Source: Haberlea rhodopensis
Lineage: Eukaryota; Streptophyta; Magnoliopsida; Lamiales; Gesneriaceae
NCBI GenBank assembly: GCA_907163345.1
Contig: CAJQUN010000400.1
Coordinates: forward strand, 372,001-436,000
Reading direction: 5' to 3'
DNA length: 64,000 nucleotides
In this document: one piece after another, positions 30,032 through 42,467 of the stretch
Layout of the letters: each line of letters starts with the position of its first letter
Position numbering within the stretch: position 1 is the first letter of the stretch
Notes under the pieces: generated by a model
Seen by the model: the letters and a program-made list of their open reading frames with translations, nothing else
Databases searched by the model: none
Told to the model about the DNA's origin: nothing
Program-made: the position numbers and the translations under genes

Positions 30032-33000
30032 TTAAATATTCACGAGTCAAAAAGTCTGGAAGAGAATTTTCTTCACCTTTTTTATATATGATATCGAAAT
30101 CAAATGGTGCTAAATGAGCTTGCCAAAGAGCAAACATTTGTTTAGAAACATCATGTTTAAAATCTTTATTAAACATAAATTTAGCTGACTTACAATCTGT
30201 TTTAATTATAAATTTTTGATTATATAAATCATCTTGAAATTTTAAAATACATTTAACAATTGCAAGAACTTCTTTTGCTATAGTTGCATAATTTTTCTGA
30301 CTGTCATTCCATTTGCCAGAATAAAATCTAATTAAAAATTCATTTTTTGAAATAGGATCTATTTGTTTCAATATACCTCCATAACCAATATCAGAGGCAT
30401 CTGTCTCAATAATTTTATTCCAATTTGGATTTGCTATCATTAAACAAGGTAAGTATTTTACCTTTTGCTTAATAGTTTGAACTGCCTTGGTATGTTCATC
30501 AGTCCAAGGTTTAGGAACCTTTTTAAGTCTATCATATAGAATAGCTGAATCTTGAGTTAAATTCTTATAATAAGCAGAAATATAATTTAGACTTCCTAAA
30601 AATCTTTGTAATTGAGTTTTATCAATTATTTTATCTGGAAATTTAGAAGCAAATTCTATACTTCGCGAAATAGGAATTATATTTCCTTTATTAATATTAT
30701 GGCCTAAGAATCTTATTTCAGTTTGAAATAAAGACATCTTTGGTTTAGATATAACTAAGCCGTTTTGAATAATAATTTTCTTAAACATATCTAAGTGTTT
30801 TATATGTAAATCAATTGTTTTAGAATATACTAAAATATCATCTATATAAACAATTATAAACTCACTATAAGGAGTAAAAATATCATTCATAATTTGTTGA
30901 AATTTAGAAGGTGCATTTTTTAAACCAAAAGGCATTACATTCCACTCATAATGTCCTATTGGAACATTAAAAGCAGTTTTATAAGTATCACTTTGATTGA
31001 CTTGTATTTGCCAATATCCTGATTTCAGATCAAATTTTGAAAATATGAGAGAATCATATAATCTATCTAATAAATCCTTTTTATTAGGGATTGGATGTCT
31101 TATCCATTTTAAGACTTTATTTAATGGTTTATAATTTATAACTAATCTTGGTACTCCACGTTCTTGTTCACTCTTTTTATTAACATAAAAAGCAGTACAA
31201 GACCAAGGAGATCTAGAAGGCTTAATTAACTTCTTTTGTAATAAGGATTCAATTTCCTTTTTACATAATTCTAAATATTCAGAGCTCATTTGACATGGTC
31301 GAGCTTTTGTAGGGATTAATTTTTCATTAAAATCATCCTCATAGGGTAAAGAGATAATATGCTTTTTTCGATTCCAAAAAGCATTGGGGTGATCACTACA
31401 AATCTCTAAAGAAAATTGTTGTGCTATTAACTTAATTTTTTCCTGTAATCTAGGATTTTTTAACTGATCACTTATTGTGATTGTATTTATTTCAAATTTT
31501 AAAAATTGTAATTGGTAAATTTTATTTTGAATATGATCATGAATAATATTAATGTATCGTGGTGAAGGAGCATCTAAGAATTTTAGGAAAATAGTTTTTC
31601 CTTCAAAAGTACCACGAATACCTAAATTATCAATATATGTAATTGGGTATAATTGAGTAATAAATGGAGATCCAAGTATTACTTGATTAGTAATATCTTT
31701 AGCTAACAAAAAGCTAGTTTTTATGCATGTTCGATTTATGCAAATAGAAACTTGAGGAAGTTTATATTGTATGTCCAATTTCTGTCCACCAGCATGGGAT
31801 AAACTATTAGTTGTTTTGGTATAATATCTAGTAGGAATTAATCCTTCCTGAATAACATTTAAATCTGCACCACTATCAATAAGTGCCGTAAATGTTTTGG
31901 AAAAATGATTATCTATTAATAAAGTAATTTGAGTATACCATTTTTGAGCAACTAGAATTTCTAATGTTGCAAGAAAATCATGTTCAGGTGGTAACTGAAA
32001 ATTGTCCTTATCAGGAAATTTTGGCGATGTAATTGGAGAATTAGAAATTTGATTATCTTCTAATTTCGATATCCGGGTATCAAATATTCTATTTTCATGT
32101 TGAAGAAATTTAATTTCTTGTTTAAGATTATCAATCTCTATAAACAAATCATTGATTGATGTAGGAGTATCATTGGATTGTCTTTGTCTTAGAAGCTTAT
32201 AAACTTCTGTCATGGAATAAGGATTATTGGAATTATCAATAATATTCCGAGGAATATTATTAGATGTTGAAGTGGAAGGAATATCTTCCATTTGATCAAT
32301 TAATTTATATCTTAATTCAGGGTCTTTAACTAATTTGAGAAATTCTAATATATTGGTGTTAGTTAAAGTACTTATATTTAAATCCTGAAATTGTGATAAT
32401 ATTTTATAATGTAAATCATTTGATTCATCTGATATAGTCTTAATACAGGGTTGTCCTATAGAACAAGGTTTACAGCAATCTGTTTCTGAATGACTAGATT
32501 CATTCTCTAAAACCTGAAGATTTTTTGATTCATCTGAATCATTCGAATCATAAGATGAGTCTGATGAATAATCAGAACTATCAGAAGAGTGTATTAATAT
32601 TGTATTAAGAGCATCCTTAATATTATCAGGAATATCTAAAGTATTAATTTTTTCTTTCATTTTGCATCTATTAGCATAATGACCTGTATGACCACATCTA
32701 AAACAAGTTATATTTTGTTTTTTAGGTATTTTATTTGATTGTCTAAATTTTTTCCTTTCACTTTTGTGATCTAGTCTTTTCTGAGAATATTTTCTCCTTT
32801 TCTTATAATAAGGTTTTTGAAAATTTTTCTCATTTTTGTATGTTTTATTTTTCGTAGAAATCTTATTTTGTGATGGTAGGTCCATACCAAATTGCTCACA
32901 AAATTGTCCTAATTGTTTTCGTTCAGACAAATTTTGTCTTTTGATTTGTTGATTCAATTTAATTTCATTACATAGGGCTAATCCTTCTTGGATACATGTG

Positions 33001-33378
33001 CCAATAAGTTTTCCATATGTATAGGAATCATAAGGGATATTAATATGATCCTTTCTAAGATTCTTCCTAACTCTTTCAGCAAAGAGGTGAGGTAATCCAT
33101 CAATAAATTTGGATTTCCAATGTGAACTATTACAATCTTGTAATTCCATAACTCTATTGAGAAATGTGTCTTTATACCATCTAAAATCAGTTAATATTTT
33201 ACATCTTAAATTCTGTAAAAGAGTTCGAATATTTTCATTTTGGTCAGAATATCTACCAGTAAAATGATCAATAATATTAACAACTAAAGTGTAGACAGCA
33301 TTTTCTACAATGATGTTATTTTCTTGTTTAACTGTATTCATGATTTCTTCTTTATTAGCGAGAGTTAAATAATTATCC
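30024..33378 (-). pseudogene. EPRV ORF2, 3' part: CCHC, protease, reverse transcriptase, RNase H, minus copy
   Basis: The frame is open from the junction at 33378 (first Met at 33341) to 30024. In order: coat-like region, zinc knuckle CFRCGHTGHYANRC (near 32700), acidic Ser-rich linker, aspartic protease LIDSGADLNVI (near 31870), reverse transcriptase with FDLKSGYWQIQ and YIDDILVYS (near 30840), and RNase H with ETDASDIGYGG (near 30400). The N-terminal quarter is missing from this end because the viral circle was opened inside the gene. Differences from the plus copy cluster at 32040-32290; elsewhere they are few. Confidence 0.9.
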
Positions 33379-33421
33379 GTAGAAGTCCTAGGTTCATGAT
33401 GAATTCATAGGAGGTCTCGAA

Positions 33422-33435
33422 TGGTATCAGAGCCA
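33422..33435 (+). other. EPRV primer-binding site, plus copy
   Basis: TGGTATCAGAGCCA, identical to the minus copy. Confidence 0.9.
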
Positions 33436-33462
33436 ATTAGGTATTAAGTTAAGTAGAAGGTG

Positions 33463-34563
33463 ATGAGAGTTAACACAAGTAGCCTTATTCAAATGAATTT
33501 CAACCTTGTTAAGAAACAAAATACTGTTAAGAACAGTATGGTACAAGAATATGATGTACCCCAGAATTTAGAATCATTAAATCGATGGACAATTCCTAAA
33601 ATTGAACCTAAACTTATATATAAGTTAGGAGCTTTTGAAAGATTAGGAATTAAACAAATTGTTAAAACTACTGAAGAAGCAGTATCATTAAATAATGATG
33701 AAATGGTTTTAAAATTACTTAGTGAAAAGGATATTTTACCTTATATCGAAACTCATAAATTTCTTCACATTGGTTTAGTGCAAATTGCTTTTAAACCTTT
33801 AACTTTAGAAGGATTACCAGAAAGCTTTATAGCAGCTTTACGAGATGGAAGAAATTTAAATTGGAAACAATCTTTGATTGGAATTATTCAATCTAGTTTG
33901 GCTCATGGCCCTGTTTATTTTGATGTTTATCCAAATTTACAATTATCATTATCTGATATTAATATATTAGATGCTTTAACATTAAATGTTAAAACTCATG
34001 GTTATAATTATGCTCCAGGAACAGAAATAATTTGTATCTGTTATCGTATTTATTTTAAACCTTTGCATACCTTAAATCCTCAATGTAGGAGAATGGATAA
34101 ACCCATTAATGAAACAATATTGATTGAAACTAATTTTAGTCGATCTAACATTACAACACGAAGAGCTATTAAATGGGATGAAATTGTTTTCCCTGATAAC
34201 TGGACAATTGAACATGCAATTCCTGTTCAAACCAGAATTCAAAACAATTTAGTTGATGTTATACAAACAAATGATGGTTCAATTCAACTACAATTTGAAC
34301 CAAATAATCAACAAAAATTATTACAATCAATACCTAGATCTTTAAGATCTAAATCATCTAAGTCATATTCATCTTTTTCTCATATCTCTCCGATGGAGGA
34401 AAATAATTCTCCACATAGAGCTTCAACATCTGCAGTTCCGAATTTACCTGATAATTTACAATATGAAAGAATAAGTAAATTATACATTAATCCAGACAAT
34501 ATTGTCAGAGGATTAAAAGAATCAGAAATAACTGAATCAGAAATGAATTTTTCATCTTTATGA
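33463..34563 (+). CDS. MP: EPRV ORF1: movement protein, plus copy
   Basis: Equivalent to 26831-27934. The first ATG of the minus copy is GTG here (33460-33462), so the start is the next codon, ATG 33463, one residue shorter. Otherwise the frame is open and differs from the minus copy at only one residue (position 90 in that numbering). Its stop overlaps the start of ORF2 (ATGA at 34560). Confidence 0.85.
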   Translation: MRVNTSSLIQMNFNLVKKQNTVKNSMVQEYDVPQNLESLNRWTIPKIEPKLIYKLGAFERLGIKQIVKTTEEAVSLNNDEMVLKLLSEKDILPYIETHKFLHIGLVQIAFKPLTLEGLPESFIAALRDGRNLNWKQSLIGIIQSSLAHGPVYFDVYPNLQLSLSDINILDALTLNVKTHGYNYAPGTEIICICYRIYFKPLHTLNPQCRRMDKPINETILIETNFSRSNITTRRAIKWDEIVFPDNWTIEHAIPVQTRIQNNLVDVIQTNDGSIQLQFEPNNQQKLLQSIPRSLRSKSSKSYSSFSHISPMEENNSPHRASTSAVPNLPDNLQYERISKLYINPDNIVRGLKESEITESEMNFSSL

Positions 34564-37500
34564 ATAATACACCCAAAATAGATTTTAGTCCTGGATCCAG
34601 TGCCAGACAGAAAATAAAAAATGAATTTAATCAACCTAAATGAGAACAATTTAGAAAATGGTTTTTTGACAATATTTCAAAAGACAAAAGAACTTTGTTA
34701 CAAAATGAATTTTATAAATTTTGTTCTGAACAAAATGCTTATATACCTTTTATATCATGGTTTATATCAACATATGTTGAACCCTATATTCAAGTATTAG
34801 AAAGGACTTATAAACTTTCGAATGGTAATATTTTGACAAATTTATATCCTCCTCAACAACCTTTTGAAATTGAAAAGGAAGGAACAATTCTTAATTTTTC
34901 AGCGTTTTCAAAATTATTAGAAAATGAGACTTTACAACTCACATGTCAACATATTAATAAATTATTAAAACAACAAAATTACACAAATCTTTTCCTAGTT
35001 ATTTTAGGAGAACAAATTAATCTATTACATAATAGAATTGAGAATATTAGTACAAAAATTGCACACATTCAACCTTTAGTTGGAATGACACCACCATCGG
35101 ATATAATATTAACCATTCCAAATATCCAACCTCCCCCTGAAATCAAGGATTTTAAATTAAAATCAATGGGAGATTTTGAACAATTTTTAGAAAATAAATT
35201 TAAAGATTTGAAATTATCTATTTCAGTTTTAGATACTGATTTCCAGGATCAATTATCTCATGGAAATCACAAACAAGTCATTGGTGATCAAATAAATAAA
35301 TTAAAAAATAGATGGGCCAATAAACCCACTCAAAGCTTATTTTATTATAGTAGGCCATCTCCAATGGATACTCTCCATGAAGAAACTGACCTTAATGGAA
35401 ATAATAGTTATAGTGGTAAACATATTTATGAATGGAATATTGATGGTTATCCTGATAAACAGATTTATAATGTGGCTCATAGAATGCTTATGTATTCCAC
35501 TATTTGTAAAAGTAATGGCAATACGGATAAAAATATTGCTAATATGATTATTGCTGGATTTACTGGCCAATTAAAAGGCTGGTGGGATAATTATTTAACT
35601 CTCGCTAATAAAGAAGAAATCATGAATACAGTTAAACAAGAAAATAACATCATTGTAGAAAATGCTGTCTACACTTTAGTTGTTAATATTATTGATCATT
35701 TTACTGGTAGATATTCTGACCAAAATGAAAATATTCGAACTCTTTTACAGAATTTAAGATGTAAAACATTAACTGATTTTAGATGGTATAAAGACACATT
35801 TCTCAATAGAGTTACGGAATTACAAGATTGTAATAGTTCACATTGGAAATCCAAATTTATTGATGGATTACCTCACCTCTTTGCTGAAAGAGTTAGGAAG
35901 AATCTTAGAAAAGATCATATTAATATCCCTTATGATTCCTATACATATGGAAAACTTATTGGCACATGTATCCAAGAAGGATTAGCCCTATGTAATGAAA
36001 TTAAATTGAATCAACAAATCAAAAGACAAAATTTGTCTGAACGAAAACAATTAGGACAATTTTGTGAGCAATTTGGTATGGACCTACCATCACAAAATAA
36101 GATTTCTACGAAAAATAAAACATACAAAAATGAGAAAAATTTTCAAAAACCTTATTATAAGAAAAGGAGAAAATATTCTCAGAAAAGACTAGATCACAAA
36201 AGTGAAAGGAAAAAATTTAGACAATCAAATAAAATACCTAAAAAACAAAATATAACTTGTTTTAGATGTGGTCATACAGGTCATTATGCTAATAGATGCA
36301 AAATGAAAGAAAAAATTAATACTTTAGATATTCCTGATAATATTAAGGATGCTCTTAATACAATATTAATACACTCTTCTGATAGTTCTGATTATTCATC
36401 AGACTCATCTTATGATTCGAATGATTCAGATGAATCAAAAAATCTTCAGGTTTTAGAAAATGAATCTAGTCATTCAGAAACAGATTGTTGTAAACCTTGT
36501 TCTATAGGACAACCCTGTATTAAGACTATTTCAGATGAATCAAATGATTTACATTATAAAATATTATCACAATTTCAGGATTTAAATATAAGTACTTTAA
36601 CTAATACCAATATATTAGAATTTCTTAAATTAGTTAAAGACCCTGAATTAAGATATAAATTAATTGATCAAATGGAAGATATACCTTCCACTTCCACTTC
36701 CAATACTATTCCTCGGAATATTATTGATAGTTCCACTAATCCTTATTCCATGACAGAAGTTTATAAGCTTCTAAGACAAAAACAAACAAATGATACCCCT
36801 ACTTCAATTAATGATTTGTTTATAGAGATTGATAATCTTAAACAAGAAATTAAATTTCTTCAACATGAAAATAAATTATTTGATACTCGGATTTCTAAAT
36901 TAGAAGATAATCAAATTTCTAGTTCTCCAATTACATCTCCAAAATTTCCTGATAAGGACAATTTTCAGTTACCACCTGAACATGATTTTCTGGCAACATT
37001 AGAAATTCTAGTTGCTCAAAAATGGTATACTCAAATTACTTTATTAATAGATAATCATTTTTCCAAAACATTTACGGCACTTATTGATAGTGGTGCAGAT
37101 TTAAATGTTATTCAGGAAGGATTAATTCCTACTAGATATTATACCAAAACAACTAATAGTTTATCCCATGCTGGTGGACAGAAATTGGACATACAATATA
37201 AACTTCCTCAAGTTTCTATTTGCATAAATCGAACATGCATAAAAACTAGCTTTTTGTTAGCTAAAGATATTACTAATCAAGTAATACTTGGATCTCCATT
37301 TATTACTCAATTATACCCAATTACATATATTGATAATTTAGGTATTCGTGGTACTTTTGAAGGAAAAACTATTTTCCTAAAATTCTTAGATGCTCCTTCA
37401 CCACGATACATTAATATTATTCATGATCATATTCAAAATAAAATTTACCAATTACAATTTTTAAAATTTGAAATAAATACAATCACAATAAGTGATCAGT

Positions 37501-38939
37501 TAAAAAATCCTAGATTACAGGAAAAAATTAAGTTAATAGCACAACAATTTTCTTTAGAGATTTGTAGTGATCACCCCAATGCTTTTTGGAATCGAAAAAA
37601 GCATATTATCTCTTTACCCTATGAGGATGATTTTAATGAAAAATTAATCCCTACAAAAGCTCGACCATGTCAAATGAGCTCTGAATATTTAGAATTATGT
37701 AAAAAGGAAATTGAATCCTTATTACAAAAGAAGTTAATTAAGCCTTCTAGATCTCCTTGGTCTTGTACTACTTTTTATGTTAATAAAAAGAGTGAACAAG
37801 AACGTGGAGTACCAAGATTAGTTATAAATTATAAACCATTAAATAAAGTCTTAAAATGGATAAGACATCCAATCCCTAATAAAAAGGATTTATTAGATAG
37901 ATTATATGATTCTCTCATATTTTCAAAATTTGATCTGAAATCAGGATATTGGCAAATACAAGTCAATCAAAGTGATACTTATAAAACTGCTTTTAATGTT
38001 CCAATAGGACATTATGAGTGGAATGTAATGCCTTTTGGTTTAAAAAATGCACCTTCTGAATTTCAACAAATTATGAATGATATTTTTACTCCTTATAGTG
38101 AGTTTATAATTGTTTATATAGATGATATTTTAGTATATTCTAAAACAATTGATTTACATATAAAACACTTAGATATGTTTAAGAAAATTATTATTCAAAA
38201 CGGCTTAGTTATATCTAAACCAAAGATGTCTTTATTTCAAACTGAAATAAGATTCTTAGGCCATAATATTAATAAAGGAAATATAATTCCTATTTCGCGA
38301 AGTATAGAATTTGCTTCTAAATTTCCAGATAAAATAATTGATAAAACTCAATTACAAAGATTTTTAGGAAGTCTAAATTATATTTCTGCTTATTATAAGA
38401 ATTTAACTCAAGATTCAGCTATTCTATATGATAGACTTAAAAAGGTTCCTAAACCTTGGACTGATGAACATACCAAGGCAGTTCAAACTATTAAGCAAAA
38501 GGTAAAATACTTACCTTGTTTAATGATAGCAAATCCAAATTGGAATAAAATTATTGAGACAGATGCCTCTGATATTGGTTATGGAGGTATATTGAAACAA
38601 ATAGATCCTATTTCAAAAAATGAATTTTTAATTAGATTTTATTCTGGCAAATGGAATGACAGTCAGAAAAATTATGCAACTATAGCAAAAGAAGTTCTTG
38701 CAATTGTTAAATGTATTTTAAAATTTCAAGATGATTTATATAATCAAAAATTTATAATTAAAACAGATTGTAAGTCAGCTAAATTTATGTTTAATAAAGA
38801 TTTTAAACATGATGTTTCTAAACAAATGTTTGCTCGTTGGCAAGCTCATTTAGCACCATTTGATTTCGATATCATATATAAAAAAGGTGAAGAAAATTCT
38901 CTTCCAGACTTTTTGACTCGTGAATATTTAAATGCTTGA
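34560..38939 (+). pseudogene. EPRV ORF2 polyprotein (coat, CCHC, protease, reverse transcriptase, RNase H), plus copy
   Basis: Starts at ATG 34560. Codon 28 is TGA (34641-34643) where the minus copy has TGG for tryptophan; the frame then stays open to 38939 (1,414 codons from the next ATG at 34695). Domains, numbered from 34695: coat-like region to about residue 500; zinc knuckle CFRCGHTGHYANRC near 522; acidic Ser/Asp linker; protease LIDSGADLNVI near 795; reverse transcriptase with YIDDILVYS near 1140; RNase H with ETDASDIGYGG near 1287. The nonsense codon is the only break I see. In the family this polyprotein is cut by its own protease and makes the capsid and replicase. Confidence 0.9.
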
Positions 38940-40302
38940 AATATTTTCAGGTATGAGTCAATCTTCTAGAGGAACTTCCTCTTATAGAGGAAGGGGTGGC
39001 CGAGGAGGCCGAGGACAAAATCCAGAGCATATTATAGCTCAACATGGAACACGTAGGCTTATAGCCAGGAATTTATCTCAAGAGCAGGATCCTTTATATC
39101 AGGAATTCCTTGCTTTTAGACAACAGAGAGAGGGTAATATCCCTGACACAGAAACAACAGCATCATATGCTAATATCGTTAATAACGATGAAGGAGAATC
39201 ACATAATTTTATCAAAAATGATTCTCAGGAAATCATATTTTTCCTTGAAGATATTGATCTAAAATGGGCCAATGAACCCTGGAAGATTATGAGCAGGTAT
39301 ATTGACACTGCATCATTTGCTTATGGGACATATAAGTCTCGAAATTATTATGAGCAATTACTCATAAATAATTCATGCGAAATTACGCGATTTCCTTTAG
39401 GACAAAAGGAAAATTTTACTTTTAGTAAAATCATTATTAAGCGAGTCATAACTCCAACTGAATGGGGAATATCACCTCTTAAGGAAAAAGAATTTGCTTT
39501 TCCTAATAATCAGATGATTAAATATAATTATTGGGATTATGTTGAAGCCTTTCATAAAGTCTTCTTCTATGAAAACAATAAAAAACGACATTCGTGGTTT
39601 ATTAAAATTTGTACTGAAGTATATAAACATGATATTCCAAATTGGTTTATAAATTGGTGGGGCAAATATGGCACTACACAAAAAATTTTACCAGAAATTT
39701 ATAAAACCTATTTTGATGAATGGATTGATTTATCTCCTAAATTAATTCAAATGCAACATCAAAGTTCTGGTATCACAGGAATAGCATCTTTCTATTACTT
39801 TATTGAATTTTCTATTCCTTGGATTTGGAAATGGTCGCCAGAAGTATCTTATACTGATACTCACATCCCCTGCCTTAAAAGGAATTTTTATTCAAAATTC
39901 TGGGATAAAATGTTAAAGGAAAACCCAGACACCAAACAAATGTTTGGAATTGATACTTTGGAACTAATTACGGATACCATTGCTACTTATCAGACGGATA
40001 ACTTTGTTAAAAATTCGTTTGAGCAACCTTCACCATTTGAGCACATTGCTCGAAAATGTCGAATGAAATCCGAGGTAATGACTAAGGAGAAAATAATTGA
40101 AGAATATTTGGAAGCAATGAAGAAGGATATATTAACCAGATTTGATGATGATAGCATGTCTGGAAAATCAATATCTGAAGATTTACAGGATGCACAGGAT
40201 CCAAATATTCCTTTTGATGATATTTTTGAAACATTCAAAGCCACCATGATGGAAACTGGGTCTACTGGATCCACCTCAAAAGATAAAGACAAAGCACTAT
40301 AA
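38932..40302 (+). CDS. EPRV ORF3, unknown function, plus copy
   Basis: A 456-codon open frame overlapping the end of ORF2 by eight bases; the more likely start is ATG 38953 (MSQSSRG). Just before it is ATATTTTCAG (38941-38950), which looks like a splice acceptor. With the donor-like GTAAGT in the leader (40690-40695 in this copy, 28268-28273 in the other) it could allow expression from a spliced RNA, as in some caulimovirids. Features are as for the minus copy: RGG-box N-terminus, aromatic-rich core, acidic tail. Confidence 0.8.
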   Translation: MLEIFSGMSQSSRGTSSYRGRGGRGGRGQNPEHIIAQHGTRRLIARNLSQEQDPLYQEFLAFRQQREGNIPDTETTASYANIVNNDEGESHNFIKNDSQEIIFFLEDIDLKWANEPWKIMSRYIDTASFAYGTYKSRNYYEQLLINNSCEITRFPLGQKENFTFSKIIIKRVITPTEWGISPLKEKEFAFPNNQMIKYNYWDYVEAFHKVFFYENNKKRHSWFIKICTEVYKHDIPNWFINWWGKYGTTQKILPEIYKTYFDEWIDLSPKLIQMQHQSSGITGIASFYYFIEFSIPWIWKWSPEVSYTDTHIPCLKRNFYSKFWDKMLKENPDTKQMFGIDTLELITDTIATYQTDNFVKNSFEQPSPFEHIARKCRMKSEVMTKEKIIEEYLEAMKKDILTRFDDDSMSGKSISEDLQDAQDPNIPFDDIFETFKATMMETGSTGSTSKDKDKAL

Positions 40303-40947
40303 AAAGAAGATGCTGATTCCCCGCATTATTTGGCTCAATGGCAGACAAACTTTAGTGGATATGACTAAAGAGGAATATTACTTTAATAAAGTATTGTACG
40401 ATGGAATATATTCCATCCACTATCTTATTTTATTTGTTAGTGCGTCTACTGTTGTAAATTAGTGTGGTTCCTGTTTGTACTTTTTTATTATTAGTCTGTA
40501 CTGTTTTTATTTTGGGTTTGAAGTCCGGATTTTAAATCCGATGTCTCACTCCTATATAAGGAGCTTTTATTTCCTTTGTTTAGCAGACTGGAAAAAAGAG
40601 ACCGAAAATCATCCACTCTTGTAATATTCTCGTTTATATTAAACAGTTTGCATTTGGTTTCAACTACTTTTATTCTGCTCTTCCTTTCTGTAAGTATTCT
40701 TTTATCTTTATTTTGTTTTATCATAAATATTATGATAGGCTAAATAATTATTTGTGTTAACTTAAATCTCATTTACTTACTTATGCCTTGAATTGGTCCT
40801 TATGTATCTTATGAATAAATCATTCTAGGTTGGAATAGTAAAACTGGCATTTAAGAACTATTGTACTATTGCCCGCTTATGACGAGGTGTGTCGATTAGG
40901 GTGTTTTTGTACTGTTATAGTTCAAGGATTGACGGTTTTTGTATTCT
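40303..40947 (+). promoter_or_regulatory. EPRV intergenic region with promoter and poly(A) signal, plus copy
   Basis: TATATAAG at 40553-40560, donor-like GTAAGT at 40690-40695 and AATAAA at 40814-40819. In this copy it points rightwards into the ORF2 fragment and host DNA, not into the movement protein. Confidence 0.75.
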
Positions 40948-40975
40948 GTAGAAGTCCTAGGTTCATGATGAATTC

Positions 40976-41432
40976 ATATTATTGATCATTTTACTGGTAG
41001 ATATTCTGACCAAAATGAAAATATTCGAACTCTTTTACAGAATTTAAGATGTAAAACATTAACTGATTTTAGATGGTATAAAGACACATTTCTCAATAGA
41101 GTTATGGAATTACAAGATTGTAATAGTTCACATTGGAAATCCAAATTTATTGATGGATTACCTCACCTCTTTGCTGAAAGAGTTAGGAAGAATCTTAGAA
41201 AGGATCATATTAATATCCCTTATGATTCCTATACATATGGAAAACTTATTGGCACATGTATCCAAGAAGGATTAGCCCTATGTAATGAAATTAAATTAAA
41301 TCAACAAATTAAAAGACAAAATTTGTCTGAACGAAAACAATTAGGACAATTTTGTGAGCAATTTGGTATGGACATACCCTCACAGAATAAGATCTATTCT
41401 AAAAATAAAACATTTAAAAATAAAATAAAACG
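40976..41432 (+). pseudogene. EPRV ORF2 fragment (coat region)
   Basis: Equivalent to about 35687-36142 of the plus copy, joined to the end of that copy through a shared ATA. It has more differences from both full copies than they have from each other, especially after 41370, so it may come from another variant or be older. Homology fades in an A-rich stretch near 41400-41432. Confidence 0.85.
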
Positions 41433-42467
41433 ATTCCGGGGGTGGTTTGCCATTCCACACCCGAGTTCAACCAACTTGAGCTTCAATAGCTCGTGTTCTT
41501 GAAATAATTGCACCGAGAGATTATATCGAGTTCGGTTACAAGACAGAACTGAAGACAATCGACCCGCTCTATAGATTAACTATTTGAAATGCATTTTAAA
41601 GGTATGCGAGAAAATATGTAAACAGTAAGGTAAATAAATGCATTAAAGTAAATAACACAATTATTGGTTTCTGGATGTTCGAAGCACAAACGTTTCTACG
41701 TCTCCCCTTCTTCCATCTCATGGAAGGATAGACCAGAAGACTTTGATTTATACAACTCTTGTACAAACCTGATCTAGCTGGGAACCATCCAACTAAAACT
41801 CCTAGCAACTCAACTGTGTATGTTCTTTAATGTCTCACATACAAAGACCTCTCAATCGGTTGTGATGAATCATAAACCGTTACATTGGTATTCACTATTC
41901 TATTTTAGCTCACAAATACAATAAATAGAGTGAATACAAAGGCACAAATGATTCCATAATGAATCTGATATAGCAAGGTAAGATGTGCCAAATGTTTGGG
42001 GAGTGCTCTTCATTTTGCAGGTTTTGTCTTTGAAGTTCCCCAATTGAATCCCAAGTGGGTTTGCTATGGAAGGCTTGGATTGATCTTCAATCAGCTGTTA
42101 TTGAGCTTCCAATCATGTATATATAGCCCCAAGTAATGATATATATGTTAGATACAAGAATACAGCCGTTGGGACAATTTTGGTAAGCTTTCAAACATTG
42201 CAACGATCATATTCTACTTCTAGGCTATTTTTGGAAGTCCGCTGCCCGAAGTCCGCTGCTCGAGTCCGCTGGACTCTACTGGTTCGAGGTCCGCTGGCTC
42301 AAGGTCTTCGTGATATTGTCTACTGGTAATGTCTACTTGTATTTTCTACTTGTAGTGTCTACGTAGTGTCTATGTGAGGACTCATTACTAATCAAGTGTT
42401 TAATTATCACACAATGATTATTTATTTGTAAGCAGCGGAAGATTATTTAAAAATTCTGCCAACAAGT
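41433..42467 (+). mobile_element. Probable LTR-retrotransposon remnant
   Basis: No coding sequence. The right edge reads GCCAACAAGTGG (42458-42469), which resembles the LTR-end and PBS-start junction of copia elements, after which similarity stops. Direct repeats of GTCCGCTG and GTCTAC occur at 42235-42380. Left boundary uncertain. Confidence 0.4.

Larger units (their letters stand above)
25848..33378 (-). mobile_element. Endogenous pararetrovirus, circularly permuted minus-strand copy
   Basis: Read on the minus strand, this copy starts inside ORF2 (equivalent to 35585 of the plus copy), runs through reverse transcriptase, ORF3, the intergenic promoter, PBS, movement protein and the 5' part of ORF2, and ends at the position equivalent to 35549. 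It thus holds a full circle minus about 35 bases, opened within ORF2. Its length of 7,531 agrees with a 7,569-bp circle after that loss and the small indels near 25.85-26.06 kb. Caulimoviridae is the clear family (movement protein, zinc knuckle, protease, reverse transcriptase, RNase H); I do not assign a genus. Confidence 0.95.
33379..40978 (+). mobile_element. Endogenous pararetrovirus, unit-length plus-strand copy
   Basis: Starts 43 bases before the PBS and ends after the same 31 bases recur (33379-33409 equals 40948-40978), so it is one full circle with a short terminal redundancy. The repeat distance gives a circle of 7,569 bp. It abuts the minus copy head to head at 33378/33379. The promoter lies at its far (right) end, so no viral promoter stands upstream of its genes here. 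Confidence 0.95.
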
